Source of the DNA: a bacterium
GTDB taxonomy: Bacteria; SZUA-182
Assembly: GCA_003230635.1 (NCBI GenBank)
Contig: QIFF01000140.1
Span: 1-7,745 of the forward strand
Length of the DNA: 7,745 bases
Reading direction: 5' to 3'
Shown here: piece after piece, positions 1-6,783 of the stretch
Layout: the number at the start of each line of letters is the position of its first letter
How positions within the stretch are numbered: the stretch's first letter is position 1
Program-made: the position numbers and the translations under genes
The notes under the pieces: generated by a model
The model's database searches: none
The model's input: the letters and a program-made list of their open reading frames with translations, nothing else
What the model was told of the DNA's origin: nothing

Positions 1-2
1 AT

Positions 3-1967
3 CTGGCCCAGGACTTTAAGAAACACAAAGACAAAATCGCCCGCCTGTTCTTTAATGAAATTACCAAAAGCGCAGTTGTGGAGGCCTTGCAGCACCCCAC
101 CCAGATTAATCAGGATTTGTTTCACGCCCAGCAGGCCAGGCGTATTCTGGATAGATTAGTGGGCTATAAACTCAGCCCCTTGCTCTGGCGCAAGGTGCAG
201 CGGGGCTTGAGTGCGGGACGAGTGCAGTCGGTGGCGGTGCGTTTGGTTTGCGAGCGGGAAGAGGAAATCAAGGCTTTCAAGCCGCAGGAATACTGGTCGG
301 TTACCGCCAAACTGGAAGGCGGTAATCCCCCGCCCTTTGAAGCCAAACTGGTCAAAGTTAAGGGCAAAAAGGCTGAGTTGGGGGACGAAGAGCAAACCCA
401 GGCGGTTTTAAAACAACTGGAGGGCCGGGAATATCGGGTGCTGGACATTAAGACCAAGCCCAAGAAACGCAATCCGGTTCCCCCCTTCATTACCAGCAAG
501 CTCCAGCAGGAGGCCGCCCGCAAGTTGGGTTTCAGCGCCAAAAAGACTATGATGGTGGCCCAGCAGCTTTATGAGGGGATTGATCTGGGAAAGGGGGAGG
601 TGGGTTTGATTACCTATATGCGTACCGATTCCACCCGCATTTCCAGGGAAGCCCAAGAGGAAACCCGCCAGTATATCGCCCAGGCCTTCGGGCGGGAGTA
701 CCTGCCCGCTAAGGCGGTAAATTACAAGAGCAAAAAGGGCGCCCAGGATGCCCATGAAGCCATCCGTCCCAGCTCGGTGCTGCGCACGCCGGATTCCCTT
801 AAAAACCGCCTTTCCAGGGATCATTTCCGCCTTTATGAGCTTATCTGGCAGCGCTTGGTCGCCAGCCAGATGAACCCGGTCTTGCTGGATACTACCCAGG
901 TGGAGATCCAGGCCGGGCCCTGTCTTTTCCGGGCCAATGGTTCGGTAATTAAGTTTCTGGGGTTTGCCCGCGTATATGTTGAGGGAAAGGATGACGAGGC
1001 AGAAAATGGTGAAGCCAAAAAACTTCCCAGTTTGAGGGAGGGAGAGGTATTACAATTGCTTGGCCTTGCTCCGGCCCAGCATTTTACCCAGCCCCCGCCG
1101 CGCTATGGCGAGGCAACCCTGGTCAAGGAGTTGGAGGAAAAGGGGATCGGCCGCCCCAGCACCTATGCCACCATTCTGGGCACCATTCAGAATCGTAAGT
1201 ACGTAGAGCAAATCAAGAAGCGTTTTCACCCCACCCAATTGGGAATGGTGGTCAACAATTTGCTGGTGGCCAATTTCCCGCACATTATGGAGGTGAAGTT
1301 TACCGCCCAGATGGAAGAGCAACTGGATAAAGTTGAAGAGGGCCAGGCCGAGTGGGCGCAAATCCTGCACCGTTTTTACGGCCCTTTTGCAGCTGACCTT
1401 GAGAAAGCGGAAAGCTCAATTAATTTGCGCCGGGAGGTCAAGGAAACGGACTTGATCTGTGATAAGTGTGGGGCCGGACTGGTAGTCCGCTGGGGGCGCA
1501 GGGGGCAGTTTCTGGCTTGCTCAGCCTATCCAGAATGCAAGAACAGCATGAATTTTACTACGGATGAAAAGGGCAAGATTAGCATCCAGAAGGAGCAGCC
1601 CACGGAGCACAAATGCCCCCAATGCGGCGGGGCAATGCTGCTTAAGCAGGGGCGCTTCGGGCCGTTTTTGGCCTGTTCCGGTTACCCGAAGTGCAAGCAC
1701 ATTCAGAGTATTCCCACCGGGGTGGCCTGTCCTGAACCTGATTGTCCGGGGCAATTGGTGGAAAAGCAAAGCCGGCGGGGCAAGGTCTTTTTTAGCTGCG
1801 ACCAGTATCCCAAATGCCGCTTTGCCCTCTGGGATAGACCCCTGCCCAAGCCCTGCCCGCAGTGTAAGGCCCCCTTCGTAGTCCAGCGCTACCGCAAGGA
1901 TAAGGGCACTTTTCTGGCTTGTATCAACACCGAATGTAGCTACCAGGAAACTGTTCCGGAAGATTAA
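3..1967 (+). CDS. topA: DNA topoisomerase I (type IA), 5'-truncated by the window edge
   Basis: Relaxes negatively supercoiled DNA by cutting and passing one strand; cytoplasmic. The frame is open from base 3, and the upstream residues FNEITK are typical TopA sequence. The GTG at 78 is therefore internal, and about 100 or more N-terminal residues (Toprim domain) lie outside the window. The visible 654 residues begin near the end of the Toprim region. They continue with AQQARRILDRLVGYKLSP, then the active-site motif ITYMRTDST, whose catalytic tyrosine is codon 615-617. The motif GIGRPSTYATI follows near 1144-1176. The C-terminus has four topoisomerase-type C4 zinc fingers at about 1458-1538, 1614-1694, 1728-1817 and 1854-1937. 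The third opens with C-x4-C where the others have C-x2-C. No hairpin-plus-T-run terminator is evident after the stop. The family call is certain. Confidence 0.97.
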   Translation: MAQDFKKHKDKIARLFFNEITKSAVVEALQHPTQINQDLFHAQQARRILDRLVGYKLSPLLWRKVQRGLSAGRVQSVAVRLVCEREEEIKAFKPQEYWSVTAKLEGGNPPPFEAKLVKVKGKKAELGDEEQTQAVLKQLEGREYRVLDIKTKPKKRNPVPPFITSKLQQEAARKLGFSAKKTMMVAQQLYEGIDLGKGEVGLITYMRTDSTRISREAQEETRQYIAQAFGREYLPAKAVNYKSKKGAQDAHEAIRPSSVLRTPDSLKNRLSRDHFRLYELIWQRLVASQMNPVLLDTTQVEIQAGPCLFRANGSVIKFLGFARVYVEGKDDEAENGEAKKLPSLREGEVLQLLGLAPAQHFTQPPPRYGEATLVKELEEKGIGRPSTYATILGTIQNRKYVEQIKKRFHPTQLGMVVNNLLVANFPHIMEVKFTAQMEEQLDKVEEGQAEWAQILHRFYGPFAADLEKAESSINLRREVKETDLICDKCGAGLVVRWGRRGQFLACSAYPECKNSMNFTTDEKGKISIQKEQPTEHKCPQCGGAMLLKQGRFGPFLACSGYPKCKHIQSIPTGVACPEPDCPGQLVEKQSRRGKVFFSCDQYPKCRFALWDRPLPKPCPQCKAPFVVQRYRKDKGTFLACINTECSYQETVPED

Positions 1968-1988
1968 AAGTAAAGCTGTGCAAAAACC

Positions 1989-2132
1989 TTAACACATGTA
2001 ACTTACTGTTGTTAAAGAGTTATTTGCGGAAAATCTAGTTCTCCCCTTTCTGGCTGTGACTAAAATGGTACAGGTTGCAAGGGATATAGAAAAATATTTT
2101 TTTGGTTTTATACCTGTAACATACTGTTTAAC
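1989..2132. repeat. Pair of 14-bp direct repeats between topA and lpxC (candidate operator)
   Basis: TGTAACTTACTGTT at 1997-2010 and TGTAACATACTGTT at 2115-2128 match at 13 of 14 positions, with starts 118 bp apart. Similarity extends loosely to both sides (TTA upstream, TTAA downstream). Copy 1 is also bracketed by a 6-bp inverted repeat, TTAACA at 1989-1994 and TGTTAA at 2010-2015. The second copy lies about 110 bp before the lpxC start. This could be a binding site for a regulator of lpxC, but no regulator is identified. I found no convincing -35/-10 pair elsewhere in this 272-bp spacer. Confidence 0.45.
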
Positions 2133-2239
2133 AAGGGTAAATTGGCCGAATTGCTTAAGTTGGCATCTAAATTGCACTTACAACTTGCCAGGCTTAAAAA
2201 ATCAGTAAATTTATGAAGTGAATTAAGGAGTTTTTTGCT

Positions 2240-3184
2240 ATGTTTTATCAGAAGACAATTCGTTCTGCTATCACTTGTTCAGGGATTGGGCTGCATTCCG
2301 GCAAGAAGGCCCATTTGACCCTGAAGCCGGCTGCGGTTGACAGTGGGATTATCTTCCGGCGGGTTGATTTGCCCCTTTGTCCCACGGTGGCGGCCAAATT
2401 GAGGAATGTAACCCATGTCAACTATGCCACCTCCTTATGCGAAAGTGAGGTAGCGGTGAAGACGGTGGAACACCTGCTGGCGGCTTTGGCTGGTTTGGGA
2501 GTGGATAATTTGATGGTGGAACTGGATGGGGATGAGGTGCCGATTATGGATGGGAGTGCCGCTCCTTTTGTCTATCTGCTGCATGAAGCGGGGCTGAAGG
2601 TTCAGAGCAAACCCCGCACCTTTATTAAGATCAAGAAAACGATTGAGGTGTCTGACGGGGAAAAGTATGTCAAGATTTCCCCCTATGATGACTTAAAGAT
2701 TGACTATAAGGTGGATTTTAGCCATCCCTTGCTCAAAGAGCAAAGTTATTGCTTTGAATGGTCAGAAGAGGGCTTTGCCAAAAAGATTGCCCGGGCGCGC
2801 ACCTTTGGCTTCCTGCGGGAAATAGAACTATTGCGCAAGAACGGCCTGGCAAAGGGCGGCTCCCTGGATAATGCCATTGTGATTGGTGATTACAGCATCC
2901 TCAACGGGAGCCTGCGCTTTGAAGAGGAGTTGGTTTGCCATAAGATTATGGATTCAATCGGCGACTTTTACCTGCTGGGCATGCCAATCGTAGGCCATGT
3001 TGAAGCCTATAAAGCGGGGCATCTCTTGCACTCGGAACTGGGACGCAAAATTGAAAAAGAGCAGCATAAATGGGTGCCGCTTTCCGGCATTGACTATTTG
3101 AAGCAGAAAAGAACCGCTGTTTTTAGCCAGCCAGTCGTTAATTTGCAGCAGCAACAACAGCGTGTCGCCTTTATGGGGCGGTAA
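2240..3184 (+). CDS. lpxC: UDP-3-O-acyl-N-acetylglucosamine deacetylase
   Basis: Zinc enzyme that removes the N-acetyl group from UDP-3-O-acyl-GlcNAc, the committed step of lipid A synthesis; cytoplasmic. The length of 314 residues is usual for the family. The N-terminus has the family motif SGIGLHSG (14-21). TVEHLLAAL (75-83) supplies catalytic Glu77 and zinc ligand His78. CHKIMDSIGD (233-242) supplies zinc ligands His234 and Asp238. AGH at 259-261 carries the catalytic histidine (His265 in E. coli numbering). PIMDGSAAPF (101-110) is also typical. The C-terminus ends in a short glutamine-rich tail (five Q at 303-307), probably disordered. The ATG follows AAGGAG at 2225-2230 with a 9-base spacer. 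No other lipid A gene adjoins it, and it is closed by its own terminator, so it appears to be transcribed alone or with topA. Confidence 0.97.
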   Translation: MFYQKTIRSAITCSGIGLHSGKKAHLTLKPAAVDSGIIFRRVDLPLCPTVAAKLRNVTHVNYATSLCESEVAVKTVEHLLAALAGLGVDNLMVELDGDEVPIMDGSAAPFVYLLHEAGLKVQSKPRTFIKIKKTIEVSDGEKYVKISPYDDLKIDYKVDFSHPLLKEQSYCFEWSEEGFAKKIARARTFGFLREIELLRKNGLAKGGSLDNAIVIGDYSILNGSLRFEEELVCHKIMDSIGDFYLLGMPIVGHVEAYKAGHLLHSELGRKIEKEQHKWVPLSGIDYLKQKRTAVFSQPVVNLQQQQQRVAFMGR

Positions 3185-3242
3185 AAGAGCGTGCTGAGGC
3201 TTGAGTAGTGGGTAATTAAGGTAATTCAGAGGGGAAAACTAG

Positions 3243-3278
3243 AAAGGGGAATGGGTAAAAAGACCCATTCCCTTTTTT
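3243..3278 (+). terminator. Rho-independent terminator after lpxC
   Basis: A perfect 10-bp stem pairs GGGAATGGGT (3247-3256) with ACCCATTCCC (3263-3272) around the 6-base loop AAAAAG. It is followed at once by six T (3273-3278). The preceding AAAG can pair with the T-run and lengthen the stem. The arrangement fits termination on the + strand; the opposite side lacks an unbroken A-run, so activity in reverse is less likely. Confidence 0.93.
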
Positions 3279-3319
3279 AATTGAAGCAAGGCCCTTAAAT
3301 TGTGCCTACCGCCTGCGTA

Positions 3320-3441
3320 ATACCAAATTGCTATCAAACATTAAAATTTGGGTAGGGCATGGCTACTGCCATGCCCGTGCGGTACACCGGTCAAGGCGGT
3401 GGCCTTGACCTACCCTATTCTCTCTGATAGCAACTTGGTAT
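3320..3441. repeat. 122-bp nested palindromic element (MITE/REP-like)
   Basis: Outer arms ataccaaattgctatca (3320-3336) and tgatagcaacttggtat (3425-3441) are inverted repeats matching at 16 of 17 positions. Inside, GGGTAGG (3350-3356) faces CCTACCC (3409-3415). Within that lie two perfect 9-bp hairpins: GGGCATGGC/GCCATGCCC with loop TACT (3355-3376) and GGTCAAGGC/GCCTTGACC with loop GGTG (3389-3410). There is no coding potential and no target-site duplication that I can identify. It resembles small non-autonomous mobile elements or dispersed intergenic palindromes. Copy number elsewhere in the genome is unknown. As RNA it would fold into a multi-branched structure. It lies upstream of, and separate from, the promoter of the next gene. 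Confidence 0.75.
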
Positions 3442-3496
3442 AAACCCTTTCGTAGTAAAAAGGAACCCGCCCCCTTTATTTTCTGGTCCATTCTCC

Positions 3497-3525
3497 TTGA
3501 AGTTCTCCCTCTCGATGGTTATAAT
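3497..3525 (+). promoter_or_regulatory. Sigma-70-type promoter for the TPR membrane protein gene
   Basis: TTGAAG (3497-3502, four of six consensus positions) and a perfect TATAAT (3520-3525) are separated by 17 bp. Only nine bases lie between the -10 box and the ATG at 3535, so transcription would begin about 0-3 bases before the start codon. No Shine-Dalgarno sequence is present, which agrees with a leaderless or near-leaderless mRNA. Confidence 0.65.
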
Positions 3526-3534
3526 AATGAAACA

Positions 3535-5532
3535 ATGAAAAAATCAAGAACAAAAAAAGAAAAGCTAAAAACCCCCAAGCAGGACAAGACTGAAGAAGCT
3601 AAAAGCCCACCAACTTCCCAGGTTAAATCCCATATAGGGAAAGAGCAAGCTAGGCACCCAGCCCTCTCAATTTTCAACCTTTACCCGCTTATCCTTATCC
3701 TTTTGGTCGGTATCCTGAGTTACTCCAACACCCTCCACGGTCCCTTTGTCTTTGACGATGCATACTTCATTCTAGATCGTAAGGAAATCCACCTGGAGAG
3801 CTTATCCCCAGCCAGCTTGACCAAGTTAGGGCAAACCCTGCTGGAGAAGGGAAGAGATAATGGCCGACCGGTAAGCACGTTCTCTTTTGCCCTCAATTAC
3901 TATTTTGGAGGGCTAAATACCTTTGGCTATCACCTGGTTAATCTCTTAATCCACTTGACTACTGCTATTCTGGTTTATCTTTTCCTAAAGCTTACTCTCA
4001 GTTTGCCCAGCTTAGAGGAACGCTATAGGCAGCATGTCCAAGAAATAGCCTTGCTCAGTAGTCTGCTCTTTGTGGCCCATCCCATACAAACTCAGGCCGT
4101 AAGCTATATTTTCCAGCGTGTAGCTGTTATGGCCACTCTCTTTTTCCTGCTGGCGCTTTACTGCTATGGCAAGGCACGCCTGGCTGGGGGCAAAAAGCGA
4201 AAAGCTTTTTTTGCCGGCACTGCCCTGGCCGCCCTGCTGGCCTTTGGGAGCAAGGAAAATGCCATAACCCTGCCCTTTTTTATTGCCCTTTACGAATATT
4301 ATTTCTGGCAGCGGCTGGAGCTAGGCCAAAATAAGAAAAAATGGCTTTATACAATTTTGGGCCTATTCCTGGTGGCTGTTCTACTGGGCTTAATTTATAC
4401 TCAATTTGACCCCATGCACTGGCTGAACAAGAAATATCAGATACGCGCCTTCACCCCTGGCCAGCGGATGCTTACCCAGTTGCGAGTAGTGGTCTATTAT
4501 ATCTCCCTGCTCTTTTATCCCCTACCCTCCCGCCTCAATCTGGATTATAACTTCCCTTTATCCTACTCGCTGCTCAATCCACCTACTACTTTGATTTGTC
4601 TCGGTCTCATTCTCGGGTTAATTATCAGTAGCATTTACCTGGCCAAAAAACGGCCCCTGATTTCTTTTGCCCTGCTCTGGTTCTGGGGCAATCTGGTGAT
4701 GGAATCCTCCTTTTTACCCCTGGAGATGGTCTATGAGCACCGGTTATACTTACCCTCAGTGGGCTTTTTTCTCCTGTTCAGTATTCTCCTGGTAAAAGGG
4801 GTTGATAAGTTTAAAACGGATGCAAGGGTAATGGCAGGTATAAAAGCAGGGCTTTTGCTGGCCATGCTTGTTCCCTTAAGCATTATGACTTACCAGCGAA
4901 ACAAGGTCTGGCAGGATAAGCTAACCTTATACGAAGACGCCATCAGTAAATCGCCAGGCAAAGCCAGACTACACTATAACATGGGTAATACCTATGCAAA
5001 CAGAAACTTGCTGGCAGAAGCGATTGCCCAATACCAGCGTTCACTAGAAATAAAGCCTGGGTTTAAGCGTGCCCACAACAACCTGGGGACCATTTACCTC
5101 CAGCAGGGCAAGTACGAGCAAGCCATCGCTGAATTCCTTGAAGAGATAAAACTCAACCCGAACAATGCCGCGGCTTACTATAATTTGGGTAATACTTACC
5201 GAGAGCAAGGGCTGCTAGCAGAGGCAGCTGCCCAATACCAGCGTTCACTAGAAATAGACCCTGGGTTTGTTAGTGCTCATTATAACCTGGGGATAACCTA
5301 CAGCATCAAGAAGCTTTTCCAACTAGCCGAGCAAGAATATCTAGCTGTTCTGAAATTGAAACCAGGCCATGCCAAGGCTCACAAGAAATTGGGAGGTATC
5401 TATCTTAACACAGGCAATTCTGCCAAAGCCGTTTCCCATTTTGAAAAAAGCCTGGCCCTGGCTCCCCAGCAACCCCAGACCAGCCAGATGCGTAAGTTTA
5501 TCAAAGAGCAACAAAAACACTTCTCTCCCTGA
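3535..5532 (+). CDS. TMTC-like multi-spanning membrane protein (putative GT-C glycosyltransferase) with C-terminal TPRs
   Basis: A 665-residue protein. Residues 1-42 are a lysine-rich cytoplasmic tail, followed by a first membrane segment at about 44-64. FVFDDAYFI (71-79) has the acidic pair (Asp74-Asp75) expected in the first extracytoplasmic loop of GT-C enzymes. GRPVSTFSFALNYYFGG (110-126), LFVAHPIQTQAVSYIFQR (178-195), GSKENA (238-243), PLPSRLNLDY (329-338) and EHRLYLPSVGF (401-411) follow. This layout is like the TMTC/PMT-type O-mannosyltransferases. About nine or ten hydrophobic segments are visible up to about 451. A half-repeat (WQDKLTLYEDAISKSPGK) leads into five exact 34-residue TPRs: 477-510, 511-544, 545-578, 579-612 and 613-646. 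Family knowledge suggests transfer of a sugar from a polyprenyl-phosphate donor to protein; acceptor and sugar are unknown. It stands alone on this strand and converges on the deacetylase gene. Confidence 0.85.
   Translation: MKKSRTKKEKLKTPKQDKTEEAKSPPTSQVKSHIGKEQARHPALSIFNLYPLILILLVGILSYSNTLHGPFVFDDAYFILDRKEIHLESLSPASLTKLGQTLLEKGRDNGRPVSTFSFALNYYFGGLNTFGYHLVNLLIHLTTAILVYLFLKLTLSLPSLEERYRQHVQEIALLSSLLFVAHPIQTQAVSYIFQRVAVMATLFFLLALYCYGKARLAGGKKRKAFFAGTALAALLAFGSKENAITLPFFIALYEYYFWQRLELGQNKKKWLYTILGLFLVAVLLGLIYTQFDPMHWLNKKYQIRAFTPGQRMLTQLRVVVYYISLLFYPLPSRLNLDYNFPLSYSLLNPPTTLICLGLILGLIISSIYLAKKRPLISFALLWFWGNLVMESSFLPLEMVYEHRLYLPSVGFFLLFSILLVKGVDKFKTDARVMAGIKAGLLLAMLVPLSIMTYQRNKVWQDKLTLYEDAISKSPGKARLHYNMGNTYANRNLLAEAIAQYQRSLEIKPGFKRAHNNLGTIYLQQGKYEQAIAEFLEEIKLNPNNAAAYYNLGNTYREQGLLAEAAAQYQRSLEIDPGFVSAHYNLGITYSIKKLFQLAEQEYLAVLKLKPGHAKAHKKLGGIYLNTGNSAKAVSHFEKSLALAPQQPQTSQMRKFIKEQQKHFSP
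5026..5268 (+). repeat. Near-identical DNA repeat within the TPR region, period 204 bp
   Basis: A 27-bp stretch is identical at 5026-5052 and 5230-5256. The following 12 bases differ only at the first and third positions (5053-5064 and 5257-5268). The offset of 204 bp equals 68 codons, exactly two TPR units. Both copies encode AQYQRSLEI followed by a PGF turn. DNA identity beyond protein need suggests a recent duplication of a two-TPR block or gene conversion between repeats. Confidence 0.8.
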
Positions 5533-5552
5533 AAGGCTCAATACATAATCAC

Positions 5553-6488
5553 TCAGTCCTTTAAAGCCCTCATGTGAACTTCTACCACTTCTCCCAAAAT
5601 TTTTAAGTTATACCCCCCCTCCAGTACGGAAATCAATCTCCCCTGACAATATTCAGCGGCAATTTGTTTAACAAGTTCTGTCAAGCGCCGAAATCCATCC
5701 GTAGTAACAGCCAGTTCTGCCAAAGGATCGACCTGATGGGCGTCAAACCCTGCCGAAATCAAAACCAACTCTGGAGCAAAGCGCGCCGCTGCGGGAAATA
5801 GTTTTTCAGTAACTGCCTGGATATACTCAGTATCACCGGCCCCGGCCGCCATAGGCAGGTTGAGGGTGAAACCCTTCCCCGCACCTGTTCCCACCTCTTC
5901 TGCCGCCCCGCTGCCGGGGTAATGAGGATACTGGTGCATGCTGCAGTAGAAGACGCTGGAGTCTTCGAGGAAGGCGTTTTGAGTGCCGTTGCCGTGATGG
6001 GCGTCCCAATCCACAATCAGCACCCGTTTTAGACCATGTTTTTGCTGGGCGTAGCGGGCGGCAATGGCTACATTATTAAAGAGGCAGAATCCCATGGCCT
6101 TTGAAAATTCGGCGTGGTGCCCCGGCGGCCGCACTGCACAGAAAGCATTGTCTATCCGGCCGGCCATTAGCGCATCAATCGCCGCCAACACCCCTCCGGC
6201 CGCCAGGCAGGCTGTCTGGTAAGACTGCGGGCTGAGCATAGTATCCGCATCAAGGTATCGCACCCGCTGCCCGCAGGCCAGCTCTACTTGCTGGATATAC
6301 TCCCGGCTGTGAGTCTGAGCCAATTCATCCGGACTGGCCGGGCGGGGCGGAAGATGCAGCAGTTGCTCCCAGAGGCCAACCTGCTTCAGGTGGCTGACAA
6401 TTGCCGTCAAGCGCTCTTTGGCTTCCGGATGAAAACGGGTCTGATGCTTAAGGTATTGTTCGGAATAAACCAGAGCGGTTTTTTGCAT
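5553..6488 (-). CDS. Histone deacetylase / AcuC / acetylpolyamine amidohydrolase family protein
   Basis: A zinc-dependent amide hydrolase of the arginase/deacetylase fold, 311 residues, cytoplasmic. All class I/II-type catalytic positions are present. The His124-His125 dyad lies in RPPGHHAE. Asp160 and zinc ligands Asp162 and His164 lie in VDWDAHHGNGT. Zinc ligand Asp249 lies in SAGFDAH. The transition-state tyrosine is Tyr293 in LEGGYNL. Bacterial relatives deacetylate acetylated proteins such as acetyl-CoA synthetase (AcuC), acetylpolyamines or other small amides; the substrate cannot be told from sequence alone. The ATG at 6488 starts exactly where homologues start and no other Met occurs before residue 84, so the start is well supported despite the lack of a Shine-Dalgarno site. 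The gene is convergent with the TPR protein gene, the two stop codons being 20 bp apart with no terminator between. Confidence 0.93.
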   Translation of the reverse strand: MQKTALVYSEQYLKHQTRFHPEAKERLTAIVSHLKQVGLWEQLLHLPPRPASPDELAQTHSREYIQQVELACGQRVRYLDADTMLSPQSYQTACLAAGGVLAAIDALMAGRIDNAFCAVRPPGHHAEFSKAMGFCLFNNVAIAARYAQQKHGLKRVLIVDWDAHHGNGTQNAFLEDSSVFYCSMHQYPHYPGSGAAEEVGTGAGKGFTLNLPMAAGAGDTEYIQAVTEKLFPAAARFAPELVLISAGFDAHQVDPLAELAVTTDGFRRLTELVKQIAAEYCQGRLISVLEGGYNLKILGEVVEVHMRALKD

Positions 6489-6494
6489 AAGCCC

Positions 6495-6523
6495 ATGATA
6501 GGTTGGAAGTAGGGCCTTGTCAA
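6495..6523 (-). promoter_or_regulatory. Sigma-70-type promoter for the deacetylase gene, predicted leaderless
   Basis: Read on the minus strand, a perfect TTGACA (6523-6518) is followed after exactly 17 bp by TATCAT (6500-6495, five of six consensus positions). Six bases later comes the ATG of the deacetylase gene. The expected transcription start falls on or beside the A of the ATG. No Shine-Dalgarno sequence is present between the -10 box and the start codon. Confidence 0.72.
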
Positions 6524-6542
6524 GCTGATGAGTTGGGGAGTT

Positions 6543-6566
6543 AGACTCATAGACTTATAGACTTAA
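6543..6566. repeat. Short tandem repeat, three 8-bp units
   Basis: AGACTCAT, AGACTTAT and AGACTTAA lie head to tail in the divergent spacer between the deacetylase gene and mnhE. No function is apparent. It may be a remnant of a dispersed intergenic repeat. Confidence 0.6.
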
Positions 6567-6581
6567 TTTTGCGAGGCTCTC

Positions 6582-6610
6582 TTGTATAAAGGCAAGTTAT
6601 GTGCTATAAC
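6582..6610 (+). promoter_or_regulatory. Possible promoter of the mnh operon
   Basis: TTGTAT (6582-6587) and TATAAC (6605-6610) are 17 bp apart. The -10 box matches five of six consensus positions but the -35 box only three. If used, the leader of about 165 bases would include the 6663-6733 palindrome and the 6744-6760 hairpin. This is a weak prediction, chosen only because the operon needs a promoter in or before this spacer. Confidence 0.3.
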
Positions 6611-6662
6611 TATAAATAGATAACCAGTTAGACATCAGGCATAGGGGGGGACGTTGCTCTCC

Positions 6663-6733
6663 TGTCATTGCGAGCGAAGCGAAGCAATCTGTCCTCAATA
6701 AATTGCTTCGTCGCTTTGCTCCTCGCAATGACA
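6663..6733. repeat. Palindromic dispersed repeat of the 'TCATTGCGAGCGAAGCGAAGC' type
   Basis: The left arm starts TGTCATTGCGAG (6663-6674) and ends GAAGCAAT. The right arm (6701-6733) is its imperfect inverse, ending CTCGCAATGACA (6722-6733). This sequence type recurs in the intergenic DNA of many unrelated bacteria as a MITE-like repeat; that statement is from general knowledge, not a search. Translated in one frame it gives the tell-tale peptide RFAPRND, which can falsely extend the next gene upstream. It lies in the likely leader of mnhE. Confidence 0.8.
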
Positions 6734-6743
6734 TCTTCCAATG

Positions 6744-6775
6744 GGTGGGCATAGCCCACCTCCACTCAGGGGGGG
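6744..6775 (+). promoter_or_regulatory. Hairpin and G-run ribosome-binding site before mnhE
   Basis: GGTGGGC (6744-6750), loop ATA and GCCCACC (6754-6760) form a perfect 7-bp hairpin. Just downstream, AGGGGGGG (6768-6775) stands 8 bases before the ATG at 6784 and serves as the Shine-Dalgarno site. It fixes the start of mnhE. CCTCC at 6759-6763 could instead pair with the G-run across a 5-base loop, an alternative fold that would cover the ribosome site. Confidence 0.5.
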
Positions 6776-6783
6776 AAACTGCC

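Noticed and set aside
78..80. GTG codon as the start of topA
   Set aside because: The same frame continues upstream to base 3 and encodes conserved TopA residues (FNEITK), so the gene is cut by the window edge.
408..824. 138-codon minus-strand frame inside topA, and similar long antisense frames in the other genes
   Set aside because: They lie wholly inside strongly supported genes and their translations resemble no family; they are frame shadows.
2185..2213. Possible lpxC promoter with TTGCCA and an AT-rich box
   Set aside because: No hexamer of reasonable quality occurs at 16-18 bp spacing; the AT-rich leader makes chance matches likely.
6543..6566. Start of a CRISPR-like or iteron array
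   Set aside because: Only three 8-bp units without spacers; too short and too few for either.
6703..6783. A longer mnhE beginning at the TTG at 6703
   Set aside because: The extra 27 residues come from the palindromic repeat and hairpin; the ATG at 6784 has a ribosome site and matches the family N-terminus.
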